Source: Pseudomonadota bacterium
GTDB taxonomy: Bacteria; Pseudomonadota; Gammaproteobacteria; Steroidobacterales; Steroidobacteraceae
Assembly (NCBI GenBank): GCA_021849615.1
Contig: JAJZSQ010000006.1
Location: forward strand, 1-59,212
DNA length: 59,212 nt
Direction of reading: 5' to 3'
The notes under the pieces: model-generated
What the model saw: only the letters and a program-made list of their open reading frames with translations
Databases searched by the model: none
Told to the model about the DNA's origin: nothing
In this document: positions 27,608 to 36,222 of the stretch, piece after piece
Layout: every line of letters begins with the position of its first letter
How positions within the stretch are numbered: position 1 is the stretch's first letter
Program-made: the position numbers and the translations under genes

Positions 27608-28780
27608 ATGAAGATCGTGCGACACACGGCCCCGGATATGCGCCAGGCACTGCGCGCGATCCGCGAGCAGCTCGGCGAGGACGCCGTCATCCTCTCCTCG
27701 CGGCGCGGTGGCCAGGGCGTGGAAGTCACAGCGGCAGTGGACTTCGATGCCGCCCGGCTCGATGGCACCACCGAGACCGCGGACCCGCGCATCAGCGCGG
27801 CGCCCGCCTTCACTACGACGCCGGCATTTCCCCCACCCGCAAGTGATGTCTCGGCCGAATCCATGGGCCATGAACTGAAGACGCTGCGCCGGATGCTCGA
27901 GACGCAGCTCGCCCAGCTGGCCTGGAACGAGCGCTCCCGGCGCAACCCGGTACACGTCGAGCTGCTGCGTGAACTGTCCGAGATCGGCATCACACAGGAT
28001 CTGGCCGACCACCTCGTCGGACAATTGCCGGGAGACGTGGATTTGACGCAGGGGCGACGGTTTACCGTCGCCGGTCTGTCCCAATACCTGCAGGTAAGTG
28101 GCGAGCGGTGGCTCGACAGCGGCGGCTGCGTCGCGTTCGTCGGCGCCACCGGCGTCGGCAAGACCACCGTGCTCGCCAAGCTCGCGGTGCGCTGGATCCT
28201 GCGCCACGGCCCCAACGAACTCGCGCTGGTCGCCTCCGATACGGTGCGCATCGGCGCCCAGGACCAGATGCATTCCCTCGGCCAGCTGCTCGGCGTACCG
28301 GTGCACGTGCCGGAGCGCTTCGAGGCGCTGCCGCAGCTGCTCGGACGGCTCAAGCGCCACCGGCTGGTGCTGATCGATACGCCGGGCACCAGCGTGCGGG
28401 ACAGCCAATTCGAAGCCCGCCTGGCCGTGCTCGGCGCCTGCGCACCGCAGCTCGAGACTGCGCTGGTGCTCGCCGGGAGCACCCAGGCCGGTGCGCTCGA
28501 GCAGACCATCCAGCGCTGCGCGCCGCTGCAGCCAGCCTCCTGCGTACTGACCAAGGTCGACGAGGCGGCAAGCCTCGGCGGCGCACTCTCGGCGCTGATC
28601 CGCGCTCGGCTGCCGGTCTCCTACGTGAGCGACGGGCAGCGCGTGCCTGAGGACCTGCGTCCGGCGCGCGCGCTGGAGCTGGTCAGCCAGGCGGTACGGC
28701 TCGCCAAGGCGAGCGGTGCGGCGGCCGATGAAGATCTTCTGCGACGACGTTTTGGAAAACTTGCCCATGCCAACTCCTGA
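27608..28780 (+). CDS. flhF: FlhF: SRP-type GTPase for polar flagellum placement
   Basis: Directs flagellar assembly to the pole. The 390 residues have a short basic N-terminal region with AIREQLGEDAVILSSRR, then the SRP54-like NG domain: G1 FVGATGVGKTTVLAKLA near residue 180, DTVRIGAQDQMHSLGQLLGVPV, G3 LIDTPGTSVRD (commonly DTAG), and G4 LTKVDEAASLGGALS. It is translationally coupled to fleN. Confidence 0.95.
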   Translation: MKIVRHTAPDMRQALRAIREQLGEDAVILSSRRGGQGVEVTAAVDFDAARLDGTTETADPRISAAPAFTTTPAFPPPASDVSAESMGHELKTLRRMLETQLAQLAWNERSRRNPVHVELLRELSEIGITQDLADHLVGQLPGDVDLTQGRRFTVAGLSQYLQVSGERWLDSGGCVAFVGATGVGKTTVLAKLAVRWILRHGPNELALVASDTVRIGAQDQMHSLGQLLGVPVHVPERFEALPQLLGRLKRHRLVLIDTPGTSVRDSQFEARLAVLGACAPQLETALVLAGSTQAGALEQTIQRCAPLQPASCVLTKVDEAASLGGALSALIRARLPVSYVSDGQRVPEDLRPARALELVSQAVRLAKASGAAADEDLLRRRFGKLAHANS

Positions 28781-29645
28781 GCTCAGCTTGATCAATAACG
28801 CGAAACTCAAGGCGCTCGCGCAACCCGTGCAGGTCATCGCCGTGACCGGCGGCAAGGGCGGCGTCGGCAAGACCAGCGTCTCGGTCAACCTCGCCACCGC
28901 GCTCGCGGCCCGTAAACGGGTCGTGCTGCTCGACGGGGACCTCGGACTGGCGAATGCGGACGTGTTCCTCGGGCTCTCACCGCGCTACACGCTGGCACAC
29001 GTGATCAGCGGCGAGCGCACGCTCGATGAAGTGCTGATCGAAGCACCACAGGGCTTTCAGGTCGTGCCGGCGGCCTCCGGTGCGGCGGATCTGGCCTGCA
29101 TGGGCGCAGCGGAGCACCTGGGTCTGGTGCGCGCCTTCAGTTCACTCGCCGCGCAGGTCGACGTTCTCATCATTGACACCGCCGCCGGCATCGCTCACGC
29201 CGTGCTGCAGTTTGCGCAAGCCGCGCAGCAGGTGCTCGTGGTGATCTGCGATGAGCCGGCCTCGCTCACCGACGGCTACGCGCTCATCAAGGTGCTCAGC
29301 CGCAATCACGGCGTCGGCCGCTTCCGGGTGCTTGCCAACCGGGTACGCAGCCGCGGCGCCGGTCGCGAGCTGTTCGAGCGCTTCGAACGGGTCACGACAC
29401 GATTCCTAGACGTAGTCCTGGAATTCGCCGGGGAGATCCCGGACGATGAATACGTGCAACGCTCGGTACGCGAACAGCGTCCAGTTTGTGACGCATATCC
29501 CGCAAGCAGCGCGGCCCGGGCGTTCAAGAAACTGGCCGAGGTGGCCGATACATGGCCAGTACCTCCCGGTCCGCGCGGGAACATCGAATTTTTCGTGGAG
29601 CGGCTGGTGCAGCGCGGGCCGGCCAAACTCGCGGTGGTGCCGTGA
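28767..29645 (+). CDS. fleN: FleN/FlhG: MinD-like regulator of flagellar number
   Basis: A MinD/ParA ATPase that limits flagellar number; in pseudomonads it binds and restrains FleQ. The 292 residues show the deviant Walker A VTGGKGGVGKTSVSVNLA near residue 28, LLDGDLGLANADVFLGL and IIDTAAGIAHAVLQFA. The ATG at 28767, 14 bases inside the end of flhF, has a GGAAAA upstream and gives the usual short N-terminus. Earlier in-frame ATGs (28716, 28728) are considered less likely. Confidence 0.94.
   Translation: MPTPELSLINNAKLKALAQPVQVIAVTGGKGGVGKTSVSVNLATALAARKRVVLLDGDLGLANADVFLGLSPRYTLAHVISGERTLDEVLIEAPQGFQVVPAASGAADLACMGAAEHLGLVRAFSSLAAQVDVLIIDTAAGIAHAVLQFAQAAQQVLVVICDEPASLTDGYALIKVLSRNHGVGRFRVLANRVRSRGAGRELFERFERVTTRFLDVVLEFAGEIPDDEYVQRSVREQRPVCDAYPASSAARAFKKLAEVADTWPVPPGPRGNIEFFVERLVQRGPAKLAVVP
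29524..29551 (+). promoter_or_regulatory. Possible internal sigma-28 promoter before fliA
   Basis: TCAAG-N15-GCCGATAC lies within the 3' part of fleN, about 90 bases before fliA. Both half-sites match FliA boxes, but the spacer is one base longer than in the three strong FliA sites of this window. Coding constraint could create it by chance. Confidence 0.35.
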
Positions 29646-30394
29646 ACGCCGCGAGCGCTTATGGAGGGCCACGTCAGCTCGGGGCCGCGGGCGATGCGGC
29701 CGACCTGGTGACCCGGCATGCGGAACTGGTCAAGCGCATCGCCTATCACCTGGCGGGGCGCCTACCGCCCTCGGTGGAGATCGACGATTTGGTGCAGGCC
29801 GGAATGCTGGGGTTGCTGGAGGCGGCCTCGAACTACGCCGCCAACCGCGGCGCGAGCTTCGAGACCTATGCCGGTATTCGCATCCGCGGCGCCATGATCG
29901 ACGCACTGCGCAAACTCGACTGGGCGCCGCGCTCGGTTCACCGCAAGGCACGCGCCGTGGCGGCGGCGGTGCAGGAGATCGAGCGGCTGACGGGCCGGGA
30001 TGCACGCGACACCGAGATCGCCGAGCGGCTCGGCGTGACGCTCGAGGAATACCACTCGATCGTGCAGGACGCCGCGAGCTGCCGCCTGGCGGCGCTCGAT
30101 GACGCGGCGGTCACGGTCGAGGGCGAGGCGGACCCGTTTCTCGAGACCGCCGATGACGAATTCCGCGGCGCGCTCGCAGGCGCGATCGATGGGCTGCCGG
30201 AGCGCGAGCGGCTGGTGATGTCGCTGTACTACAGCGAAGGATTGAATTTGAAGGAAATCGGCGCGGTGCTGAGGGTGACCGAATCGCGCGCCTGCCAATT
30301 GCACGGGCAGGCGCTGGTTCGGTTGAAGGCGCGTTTGAATGAATGGCGCGACGGCCCGCAGGCGGGCGAGACAGCAAGACGAGGCAGGCAGTGA
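29642..30394 (+). CDS. fliA: FliA: flagellar sigma factor (sigma-28)
   Basis: A 250-residue ECF/sigma-28-type factor for late flagellar and chemotaxis genes. Region 2 is [32 protein letters not shown], then [32 protein letters not shown], and region 4 is [29 protein letters not shown]. The GTG start at 29642 overlaps the fleN stop (GTGA). It ends in overlap with cheY. The gene would be opposed by FlgM, encoded at 51018-51347. Confidence 0.96.
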   Translation: MNAASAYGGPRQLGAAGDAADLVTRHAELVKRIAYHLAGRLPPSVEIDDLVQAGMLGLLEAASNYAANRGASFETYAGIRIRGAMIDALRKLDWAPRSVHRKARAVAAAVQEIERLTGRDARDTEIAERLGVTLEEYHSIVQDAASCRLAALDDAAVTVEGEADPFLETADDEFRGALAGAIDGLPERERLVMSLYYSEGLNLKEIGAVLRVTESRACQLHGQALVRLKARLNEWRDGPQAGETARRGRQ

Positions 30395-30777
30395 GCAAAG
30401 ATCTAAAATTTCTGGTGGTCGACGACTTCTCGACCATGCGGCGCATCATCAAGAATCTCCTCCACGATCTCGGCTACTCGAACGTGACCGAAGCCGATGA
30501 CGGCAAGACCGCCCTGCCGATGCTGCAGGCGGGCAATTTCGATTTCCTGATCACCGACTGGAACATGCCGGGCATGCCCGGTCTGGATCTGATCAAGGCA
30601 GTGCGCGCCGATGCTCGCCTCGCCAAGATGCCGGTGCTGATGCTCACCGCGGAAGCGAAGCGCGAGCAGATCATCGAGGCAGCTCAAGCCGGGGTGAACG
30701 GCTACGTCATCAAGCCGTTTACTGCCGAGACACTCAAAGAGAAACTCGACAAGATCCTCGGCACGGTCGGGAAGTGA
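30391..30777 (+). CDS. cheY: CheY: chemotaxis response regulator
   Basis: A 128-residue single-domain receiver that binds FliM when phosphorylated. It shows the acid pair D11-D12, phosphoacceptor D56 in [12 protein letters not shown], the Thr in [10 protein letters not shown] and the Lys in [14 protein letters not shown] start overlapping the fliA stop (GTGA). Confidence 0.95.
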   Translation: MSKDLKFLVVDDFSTMRRIIKNLLHDLGYSNVTEADDGKTALPMLQAGNFDFLITDWNMPGMPGLDLIKAVRADARLAKMPVLMLTAEAKREQIIEAAQAGVNGYVIKPFTAETLKEKLDKILGTVGK

Positions 30778-30784
30778 GCCGGCC

Positions 30785-31549
30785 ATGTCGAACTTCTCAA
30801 TTCTGCAGCGCGAATACGGAGCATGCCTCGAGTCGATGACCGAGGCGTTTCAGCGCGGTGACGAAGCGGCCTTCTTCACGGCCGTCGATCACATCGTGCA
30901 CATGCGCGAGCCGAAGATGCTCGGAGAGATCCGCAAGCTCACCGGCGATCTGCAGAAGGCACTCGAGCGCTTCAGCATCGAATCGCGGCTCGCGGACATC
31001 GCCGAGCGCGAGATCCCGAACGCCCGCGCGCGCTTGACGCACGTGATCAATATGACCGACGAGGCCGCGCATCGTACGCTCGACTTGGTCGAGCGCTCGG
31101 GCCCGCTGGCCGAGCGAACGGCCCGCGAGGCGAACGTGCTGCTCGAGGCACTCGAAGCGTTCCGGGCGCGACCGGCGCCCGCGGCTGGCTTCGAGGGCGT
31201 GGCACGCTCGCTCGAGGCGTTCCTGCCCGTGGTCCGCTCGCTCGAGGCGTTCCTGCCCTCGGCGCGCTCGGACTGCGAGCAGATCCGGCGCAACCTTGCT
31301 GACGTGCTGCTCGCGCAGGGCTACCAGGACCTGACCGGGCAGATCATCCGCAGCGTCATCAAGCTGGTCGAGGAACTCGAGCGCACCCTCAGCGACCTGA
31401 CCGCGCTTTCCGGCGGCACGGTCGAGCACGCGGCCCTCGGCGAGTCGAACAGCAGCGGCTTCGGCCCGGTGGTTCCCGGCGTGGCCCAAGGAGAAGTCGC
31501 ATCAGCGCAGACCGACGTGGACGCCCTGTTGTCGGGTCTCGGTATGTAA
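30785..31549 (+). CDS. cheZ: CheZ: CheY-phosphate phosphatase with an internal duplication
   Basis: Dephosphorylates CheY-P. The long four-helix-bundle protein has the catalytic segment YQDLTGQIIRSVIKLVEELE, with D182 and Q186 matching the essential DxxxQ of E. coli CheZ. The C-terminal CheY-docking peptide is QTDVDALLSGLGM. It has 254 residues against about 214 in E. coli. Part of the extra length is a 10-residue direct repeat at residues 141-160. It starts seven bases after cheY. Confidence 0.94.
   Translation: MSNFSILQREYGACLESMTEAFQRGDEAAFFTAVDHIVHMREPKMLGEIRKLTGDLQKALERFSIESRLADIAEREIPNARARLTHVINMTDEAAHRTLDLVERSGPLAERTAREANVLLEALEAFRARPAPAAGFEGVARSLEAFLPVVRSLEAFLPSARSDCEQIRRNLADVLLAQGYQDLTGQIIRSVIKLVEELERTLSDLTALSGGTVEHAALGESNSSGFGPVVPGVAQGEVASAQTDVDALLSGLGM
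31205..31258 (+). repeat. 30-bp in-frame tandem repeat inside cheZ
   Basis: Two copies of a 24-base identical block (31205-31228 and 31235-31258) with a 30-base period, encoding RSLEAFLP twice (residues 141-148 and 151-158). Confidence 0.9.
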
Positions 31550-31558
31550 GGTGGGACG

Positions 31559-32299
31559 ATGGACATCCTGAGCATCATCGGACTGGTGCTCGCCGTCAAT
31601 GCCGTGCTCGTCGGCGCGCTATTGCGCGGCGCGGGCGTGATGGCATTGGTTTCGCTCGAGGCGCTGGTGGTCGTTGGCGGCGGGACGATTGCCGCGATCT
31701 GCGTCCAGACCCCCCTGCCGGTGATGCGCCGTGCACTCGGCATCTTTCCCTGGGTCATGCGCCCGCCACCGCGCGACGGACACCATCTCATCGAGAAGAT
31801 CATGCAATGGAGCGTTACCGCCCGCAAACAGGGTCTGCTCGGGTTGGAACCGCTGATCGAGGATGAGCCTGACGATTTCACCCGCAAGGCGCTGCAGATG
31901 GTAGTCGACGGCAGCGAGCCGGAGAACATCAGCAACACTCTGTACGTCGACGTGAACATGCGCGAACACGCCGACATCACGGCCGCCAAGGTGTTCGAGA
32001 GCGCCGGAACCTATGCCCCGACATTGGGGATCATCGGTGCGGTGCTTGGCCTGATGGCCGTGCTGCAGAATCTGACCGATCCGGCCCGTCTCGGACACGG
32101 GATTGCCGCGGCGTTCACGGCCACCGTGTACGGCATCAGTTTTGCCAATCTGTTCTTTCTGCCCGTCTCCGCCAAACTCAAGGGCATCATCCACCGCCAG
32201 ACCCAGTTCCGCGAAATGATCATCGACGGCATGCTCGCGATCGCGCAGGGAGAGAATCCGCGGGCCATCGAAACGAAGCTGCAGGGCTACCTGCACTGA
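31559..32299 (+). CDS. motC: MotC: MotA-type stator subunit
   Basis: A 246-residue proton-channel subunit of the MotCD stator, with four membrane helices: about residues 4-22, 30-48, 146-168 and 178-200. Typical motifs are ESAGTYAPTLGIIGAVLGLMAVLQNL and the HGIAAAFTATVYGISFANLFFLPVS helix. It pairs with motD 11 bases downstream. The sequence resembles MotC/PomA-like stators found next to cheZ in pseudomonads. Confidence 0.92.
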   Translation: MDILSIIGLVLAVNAVLVGALLRGAGVMALVSLEALVVVGGGTIAAICVQTPLPVMRRALGIFPWVMRPPPRDGHHLIEKIMQWSVTARKQGLLGLEPLIEDEPDDFTRKALQMVVDGSEPENISNTLYVDVNMREHADITAAKVFESAGTYAPTLGIIGAVLGLMAVLQNLTDPARLGHGIAAAFTATVYGISFANLFFLPVSAKLKGIIHRQTQFREMIIDGMLAIAQGENPRAIETKLQGYLH

Positions 32300-32310
32300 A
32301 GAGACATCCG

Positions 32311-33171
32311 ATGCGCAGAATCCGTCGTCACGAAGAGCACACCAATCACGAACGCTGGGCAATCCCGTATGGCGATCTGCTCACGCTGCTGCTCGCGTTC
32401 TTCGTGGTGATGTATTCGATCTCCTCGGTGAATGCTGGCAAGTACCGGGTTCTGTCGAATTCGTTGTACGCGGCGTTTCGCGGTCAACAGCGTTCACTGA
32501 CTCCGATCCAGATCGGCCGGACGCGGATCGGTCCGGGCATCATGGCGGGCGCCGTGCCGGGCACGCAACCGGTGCCGACGCGGATCGCGAATCATCCTCC
32601 TGAAGCTGCGCTCGACGCCGCCCCCGCGCCAGTGCACGATCCGCTTCTCGGCCGCATCGCCGCAGGAGTCGACAGCGCAATGGGTGCGCTGATGCACCGT
32701 CACCTGGTGATGATGCACAGGGAAGCGGGCATGATCGAGGTGCAATTCAGCACCGACCTGCTGTTCCCGAGCGGCAGCGCGCATCTCTCCGGGAGCGCGG
32801 TGACCGCGATCACGCATTTGGCAGGTGTGCTGCAGCGTTATCCGAACCCGGTCCGCGTCGAAGGGTTCACTGACAACGTACCGATCCGCACGGTCCAATT
32901 CGCCTCCAACTGGGAGTTGTCGGCCGCCCGTGCCGGCAGCGTGGTGCACATCCTCTCGGCCCACGGCGTCGCACCGAGTCGGCTGGCCGTGATCGGCTTC
33001 GGCGCCCAGCGCCCGATTGCCAGTAACCAGACGGCCGGCGGACGCGAAGCGAACCGCCGCGTCGTGGTCGTCATCCTCGCCAACCATCTGCGCCGGCATG
33101 CCGATCCGGCCTGGCTGCCGCATGCTGCGGGCCACAGCGGCACTGGCACGGAAGCTGCACCGGTGAAGTAG
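32311..33171 (+). CDS. motD: MotD: MotB-type stator subunit
   Basis: A 286-residue protein with a short cytoplasmic N-terminus, a single transmembrane helix at about 23-41 starting YGDLLTLLLAFFVVMYS, the likely proton-binding Asp22, a linker, and a C-terminal OmpA-type peptidoglycan-binding domain with VEGFTDNVPIRTVQFASNWELSAARAGSVVHIL. It anchors the stator to the wall. Confidence 0.93.
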   Translation: MRRIRRHEEHTNHERWAIPYGDLLTLLLAFFVVMYSISSVNAGKYRVLSNSLYAAFRGQQRSLTPIQIGRTRIGPGIMAGAVPGTQPVPTRIANHPPEAALDAAPAPVHDPLLGRIAAGVDSAMGALMHRHLVMMHREAGMIEVQFSTDLLFPSGSAHLSGSAVTAITHLAGVLQRYPNPVRVEGFTDNVPIRTVQFASNWELSAARAGSVVHILSAHGVAPSRLAVIGFGAQRPIASNQTAGGREANRRVVVVILANHLRRHADPAWLPHAAGHSGTGTEAAPVK

Positions 33172-33255
33172 GTACCCGGTCGACGACGGCGGCTTTCCGT
33201 CGCTGTCGGTCCTGCCGGCACGGGTTTTGTGACCGACTTCACAGGAGTTGCGGCC

Positions 33256-33678
33256 ATGGCCGTCATGAATCTGCCGAACATCGAGTTTTTCCTGATCCTG
33301 GGGCGGGCGGTATTTCTGGTCTTCTCCTTCGCGCTTGCGGCGGTGACCTTCACCGCGTGGCGGCGCTCGGCGCGCGAGGAGGCCGAGACGATCCTCACCC
33401 AGAACCGCGCGCTCACCGAGCAACTGGCCGCACTGGCGGCGCGGCTCGATTCAGCCGATCAGCACCTGGTGCAGCTGGCTGAGCGGCTCGAACAGCCGCA
33501 GAACCGCGCGCCAAACGCACCGGCTGGTCGGCAGGGGTACCAGATCGCCATCCGGCTGGCGCGCAGTGGAGCCACCGTGGACGAACTCGTCGCCGGATGT
33601 GGCCTGACCAAAGCTGAAGCTGAGCTTGTGAAGCGGCTCCACGGACCGCCATTACCGGAACTGAGTCAAGTTTCCTAG
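33256..33678 (+). CDS. DUF2802 membrane protein
   Basis: A 140-residue protein with one N-terminal transmembrane helix (FFLILGRAVFLVFSFALAAVTFTAW), a coiled coil (LTEQLAALAARLDSADQHLVQLAERLE) and the C-terminal DUF2802 motif with YQIAIRLARSGATVDELVAGCGLTKAEAELVKRLHG. The family is commonly found next to motCD/cheW in gammaproteobacteria; the molecular role is not established. The ATG at 33256 has AGGAG eight bases upstream. Confidence 0.88.
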   Translation: MAVMNLPNIEFFLILGRAVFLVFSFALAAVTFTAWRRSAREEAETILTQNRALTEQLAALAARLDSADQHLVQLAERLEQPQNRAPNAPAGRQGYQIAIRLARSGATVDELVAGCGLTKAEAELVKRLHGPPLPELSQVS

Positions 33679-33686
33679 CAACGGGT

Positions 33687-33713
33687 TCAAGCGCACCGTC
33701 GGTACGCCGATAG
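33687..33713 (+). promoter_or_regulatory. Sigma-28 (FliA) promoter of the STAS-cheA operon
   Basis: TCAAGCGC-N11-GCCGATAG has the exact 8-11-8 layout of FliA promoters. The predicted start, near 33720, is about five bases from the STAS-gene ATG. The transcript would therefore have almost no leader. Confidence 0.82.
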
Positions 33714-33724
33714 TTACGTTGAAT

Positions 33725-34099
33725 ATGAACCTCCGTCCCCGCTCGAAACCGGCCCGCTCACCCAAGCGAGGCCTACAGGCCGCCGTTGCCACTGCCCCGC
33801 GAGGCAAGAGCAAGCGGCGTAACCCCTTGGTTTTGAACGCCGAATGCACTCTGGCCGGCAGTACCGAGCTCAAGAGCGCCCTCTGCGCGCTGCTCGCTCA
33901 GGAAGGCACCGTGACGCTGGATGCCGCCGCCGTCGAACGCATCGACACCGCAGCACTTCAGCTGCTGGCGGCGTTCGTGCGTGATCGGCGCCTCGCCGGC
34001 GCGGCGCTGCAGTGGCGCGCCGTCTCCCCGGTCGTGCACTCGGCCGCTCGACTGCTCGGCATGGACACGATGCTCGCGCTCGATGAGGCAGCCTCATGA
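33725..34099 (+). CDS. STAS-domain protein (anti-anti-sigma-like), first gene of the cheA operon
   Basis: A 124-residue protein with a basic N-terminal tail (about 30 residues, RPRSKPARSPKRG and similar) and a STAS domain: TLAGSTELKSALCALLAQEGTVTLDAAAVERIDTAALQLLAAFVRDRRLAGAALQWRAVSPVVHSAARLLGM in pieces. The position usually holding the phosphorylated Ser/Thr is within ERIDTAALQL. It overlaps cheA by four bases, so it probably acts with CheA; the partner is not known. The start (ATG 33725, or TTG 33719) has no clear ribosome site. Confidence 0.8.
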   Translation: MNLRPRSKPARSPKRGLQAAVATAPRGKSKRRNPLVLNAECTLAGSTELKSALCALLAQEGTVTLDAAAVERIDTAALQLLAAFVRDRRLAGAALQWRAVSPVVHSAARLLGMDTMLALDEAAS

Positions 34100-36195
34100 C
34101 GGTCGATCTGACGCAATTTCACGATGCGTTCTTCGAGGAGAGCTTCGAGGCGCTGGACGCCATGGAAGCGGCCCTGCTGAAACTCGACATCGGTGCGCCG
34201 GACCCGGAACTGATCAACACGATCTTCCGCGTCGCGCACTCCATCAAGGGCGGCAGCGCGACCTTCGGCTTCACCGAGATCGCCTCGTTCACGCACAGTC
34301 TCGAGACGCTGCTCGATGAGCTGCGCAGCGCCACGATGCCGGTGACCGATCAGGTCTCCGACACCCTGCTCAAATCAGTCGACGTCATGCGCGCAATGCT
34401 GCGCGCGGTCCAGGCGAAACAACCGATCGACGCCCAGCGCGTCTCGGACCTGCAGTTCGACCTCGAAGTCATCATCGCGACCAAGAACGCGGCACCGGCG
34501 GCCGCAACGCCCCCCGCAGTGGGGCAAGCGCCGGCACCGCCGGCCGCGATCCCCGCCCCGACGCCGCGCTGGCAGGTGCGTTTCCGACCCTATCGGGAGC
34601 TCATGGCGCGCGGCAACGATCCACTGCGCATGCTGCGCGAGCTGCATGAGCTCGGCGAGGTGCGCGCGCAGATCGACGCACAACACCTGCCGCCACTCGC
34701 CGAGATCGAACCGCAGGACTGTCACCTCGCCTGGACACTCGAACTGCCGGGTGAGATCGCCGAGGACGCCATCCGCCAGGTCTTCGACTGGGCCGAAGGC
34801 GACTGCGACCTCACGATCGAGCGGCTGGGCGCTGCGCCGCTCGCCCAAACCGCACAGCAACCGGTCGAAACCCCTACCGCCCCGCTCGCCGCCGAAACCC
34901 CCGCGGCAGCGCCGGCGGCCCCCGAAGCGACACCGCCCTCCGCCCCCCCGGCACCGCTCGCCGTAGCGCGCGCCGAAACTACCGCCAAGGCGGACGCCGG
35001 CCCTGGCGCGCCGGCCGACTCCGGCTCAATCCGCGTCAGCGTCGACAAGATCGACGAACTGATGAACACCGTCGGTGAACTGGTGATCACGCAGGCGATG
35101 CTCAGCCAGCTGGGCGGGCAGTTCGAGGGGCCACAGGCCGAACAGCTGCGCGCCGGTCTCGGGCAACTCGAGCGCAACATGCGCGAGTTGCAGGAAAGCG
35201 TCATGCGCGTGCGCATGCTGCCGATCAGCTTCGTCTTCAGCCGCTTCCCGCGCATGGTTCGGGACCTGGCGCACCGGCTCGGCAAACAGATCGAACTGAA
35301 ACTCACCGGCGAACAGACCGAGCTCGACAAGACGGTCCTCGAGAAGATCGGCGACCCGCTCGTACACCTCGTGCGCAACTGCATCGATCACGGCATCGAG
35401 CCGCCCGAGAAACGCATCGCTGCGGGCAAGCCAGCCGCCGGCACCGTTCACCTCGATGCCGCCCACCGCGGCGGCAACATCGCCGTGGAGGTCAGTGATG
35501 ACGGCGGCGGTCTCGACAAGGATCGCATCCTTGCCAAGGCGCGTTCACGCGGACTCGTCGGTGCGAACGACACGCTCTCCGACGCCGAGATCTACGAACT
35601 GATCTTCTTGCCCGGATTTTCCACCGCCGAAAAGACGACGGATGTCTCAGGCCGTGGAGTCGGCATGGACGTCGTGCGCCGCAATGTGAAATCCCTCGGC
35701 GGCAAAATCGAGGTAAACAGCCAATCCGGCCGCGGTTCGCGCTTCACGATCACGCTGCCATTGACGCTCGCGATCGTCGACGGGCAATCCGTGGCCGTCG
35801 GCAGCGAAACCTACATCGTGCCGCTCATCTCCATCGTCGAATCGATGCAGCTGAAGAACGGCAATTTGAGCCGCCTGAGCGGCAAGGGTGAGGTGTTCTC
35901 GTTCCGCGGCGACTACCTGCCGATCATTCGGCTGCACGAACTGTTCGGGGTCGCGCCGCGCACCCATGAGCTGCACGAGGGCCTGGTCGTCGTGGCCGAG
36001 GGCGACGGATGCCGGGCCGGACTGTTCGTCGACGACCTGCTCGGCCAGCAGCAGGTCGTCATCAAGTCACTGGAAACCAATTACGGACACATCGAAGGCA
36101 TCTCCGGCGCGACCATCCTCGGGGACGGTTCGGTGTCGCTGATCCTCGATGTCCCAGGTTTGATTCGCGTCGCATCGATGCGCATCACGGCGTGA
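34096..36195 (+). CDS. cheA: CheA: chemotaxis histidine kinase
   Basis: A 699-residue kinase. The P1 HPt domain has the phospho-site His48 in RVAHSIKGGSATFGF. A P2-like domain (WQVRFRPYRELMARGNDPLRMLRELHELGEV, residues about 155-255) is followed by a Pro/Ala linker. Next come P3 dimerisation (VSVDKIDELMNTVGELVITQAML, near 315), P4 ATPase (HLVRNCIDHGIE near 425, VEVSDDGGGLD, GRGVGMDVVRRNV) and P5 CheW-like coupling to the end. No receiver domain is fused. This is a compact CheA distinct from the one that normally lies between cheZ and motC in pseudomonads. Confidence 0.96.
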   Translation: MTVDLTQFHDAFFEESFEALDAMEAALLKLDIGAPDPELINTIFRVAHSIKGGSATFGFTEIASFTHSLETLLDELRSATMPVTDQVSDTLLKSVDVMRAMLRAVQAKQPIDAQRVSDLQFDLEVIIATKNAAPAAATPPAVGQAPAPPAAIPAPTPRWQVRFRPYRELMARGNDPLRMLRELHELGEVRAQIDAQHLPPLAEIEPQDCHLAWTLELPGEIAEDAIRQVFDWAEGDCDLTIERLGAAPLAQTAQQPVETPTAPLAAETPAAAPAAPEATPPSAPPAPLAVARAETTAKADAGPGAPADSGSIRVSVDKIDELMNTVGELVITQAMLSQLGGQFEGPQAEQLRAGLGQLERNMRELQESVMRVRMLPISFVFSRFPRMVRDLAHRLGKQIELKLTGEQTELDKTVLEKIGDPLVHLVRNCIDHGIEPPEKRIAAGKPAAGTVHLDAAHRGGNIAVEVSDDGGGLDKDRILAKARSRGLVGANDTLSDAEIYELIFLPGFSTAEKTTDVSGRGVGMDVVRRNVKSLGGKIEVNSQSGRGSRFTITLPLTLAIVDGQSVAVGSETYIVPLISIVESMQLKNGNLSRLSGKGEVFSFRGDYLPIIRLHELFGVAPRTHELHEGLVVVAEGDGCRAGLFVDDLLGQQQVVIKSLETNYGHIEGISGATILGDGSVSLILDVPGLIRVASMRITA

Positions 36196-36222
36196 GCCCC
36201 GTTCGGGCTAGGAGTCATGGCA

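Noticed and set aside
26627-28897. Very long minus-strand open frame (about 750 codons) opposite flhA and flhF
   Set aside because: It mirrors the codon pattern of two clear genes, has no family motifs and reads as Arg/Gln/His-rich sequence; such shadows are usual in high-G+C DNA.
33184-33202. CGACGG-N7-CCGTCG hairpin after motD as a terminator
   Set aside because: No T-tract, and the DUF2802 gene follows closely in the same direction.
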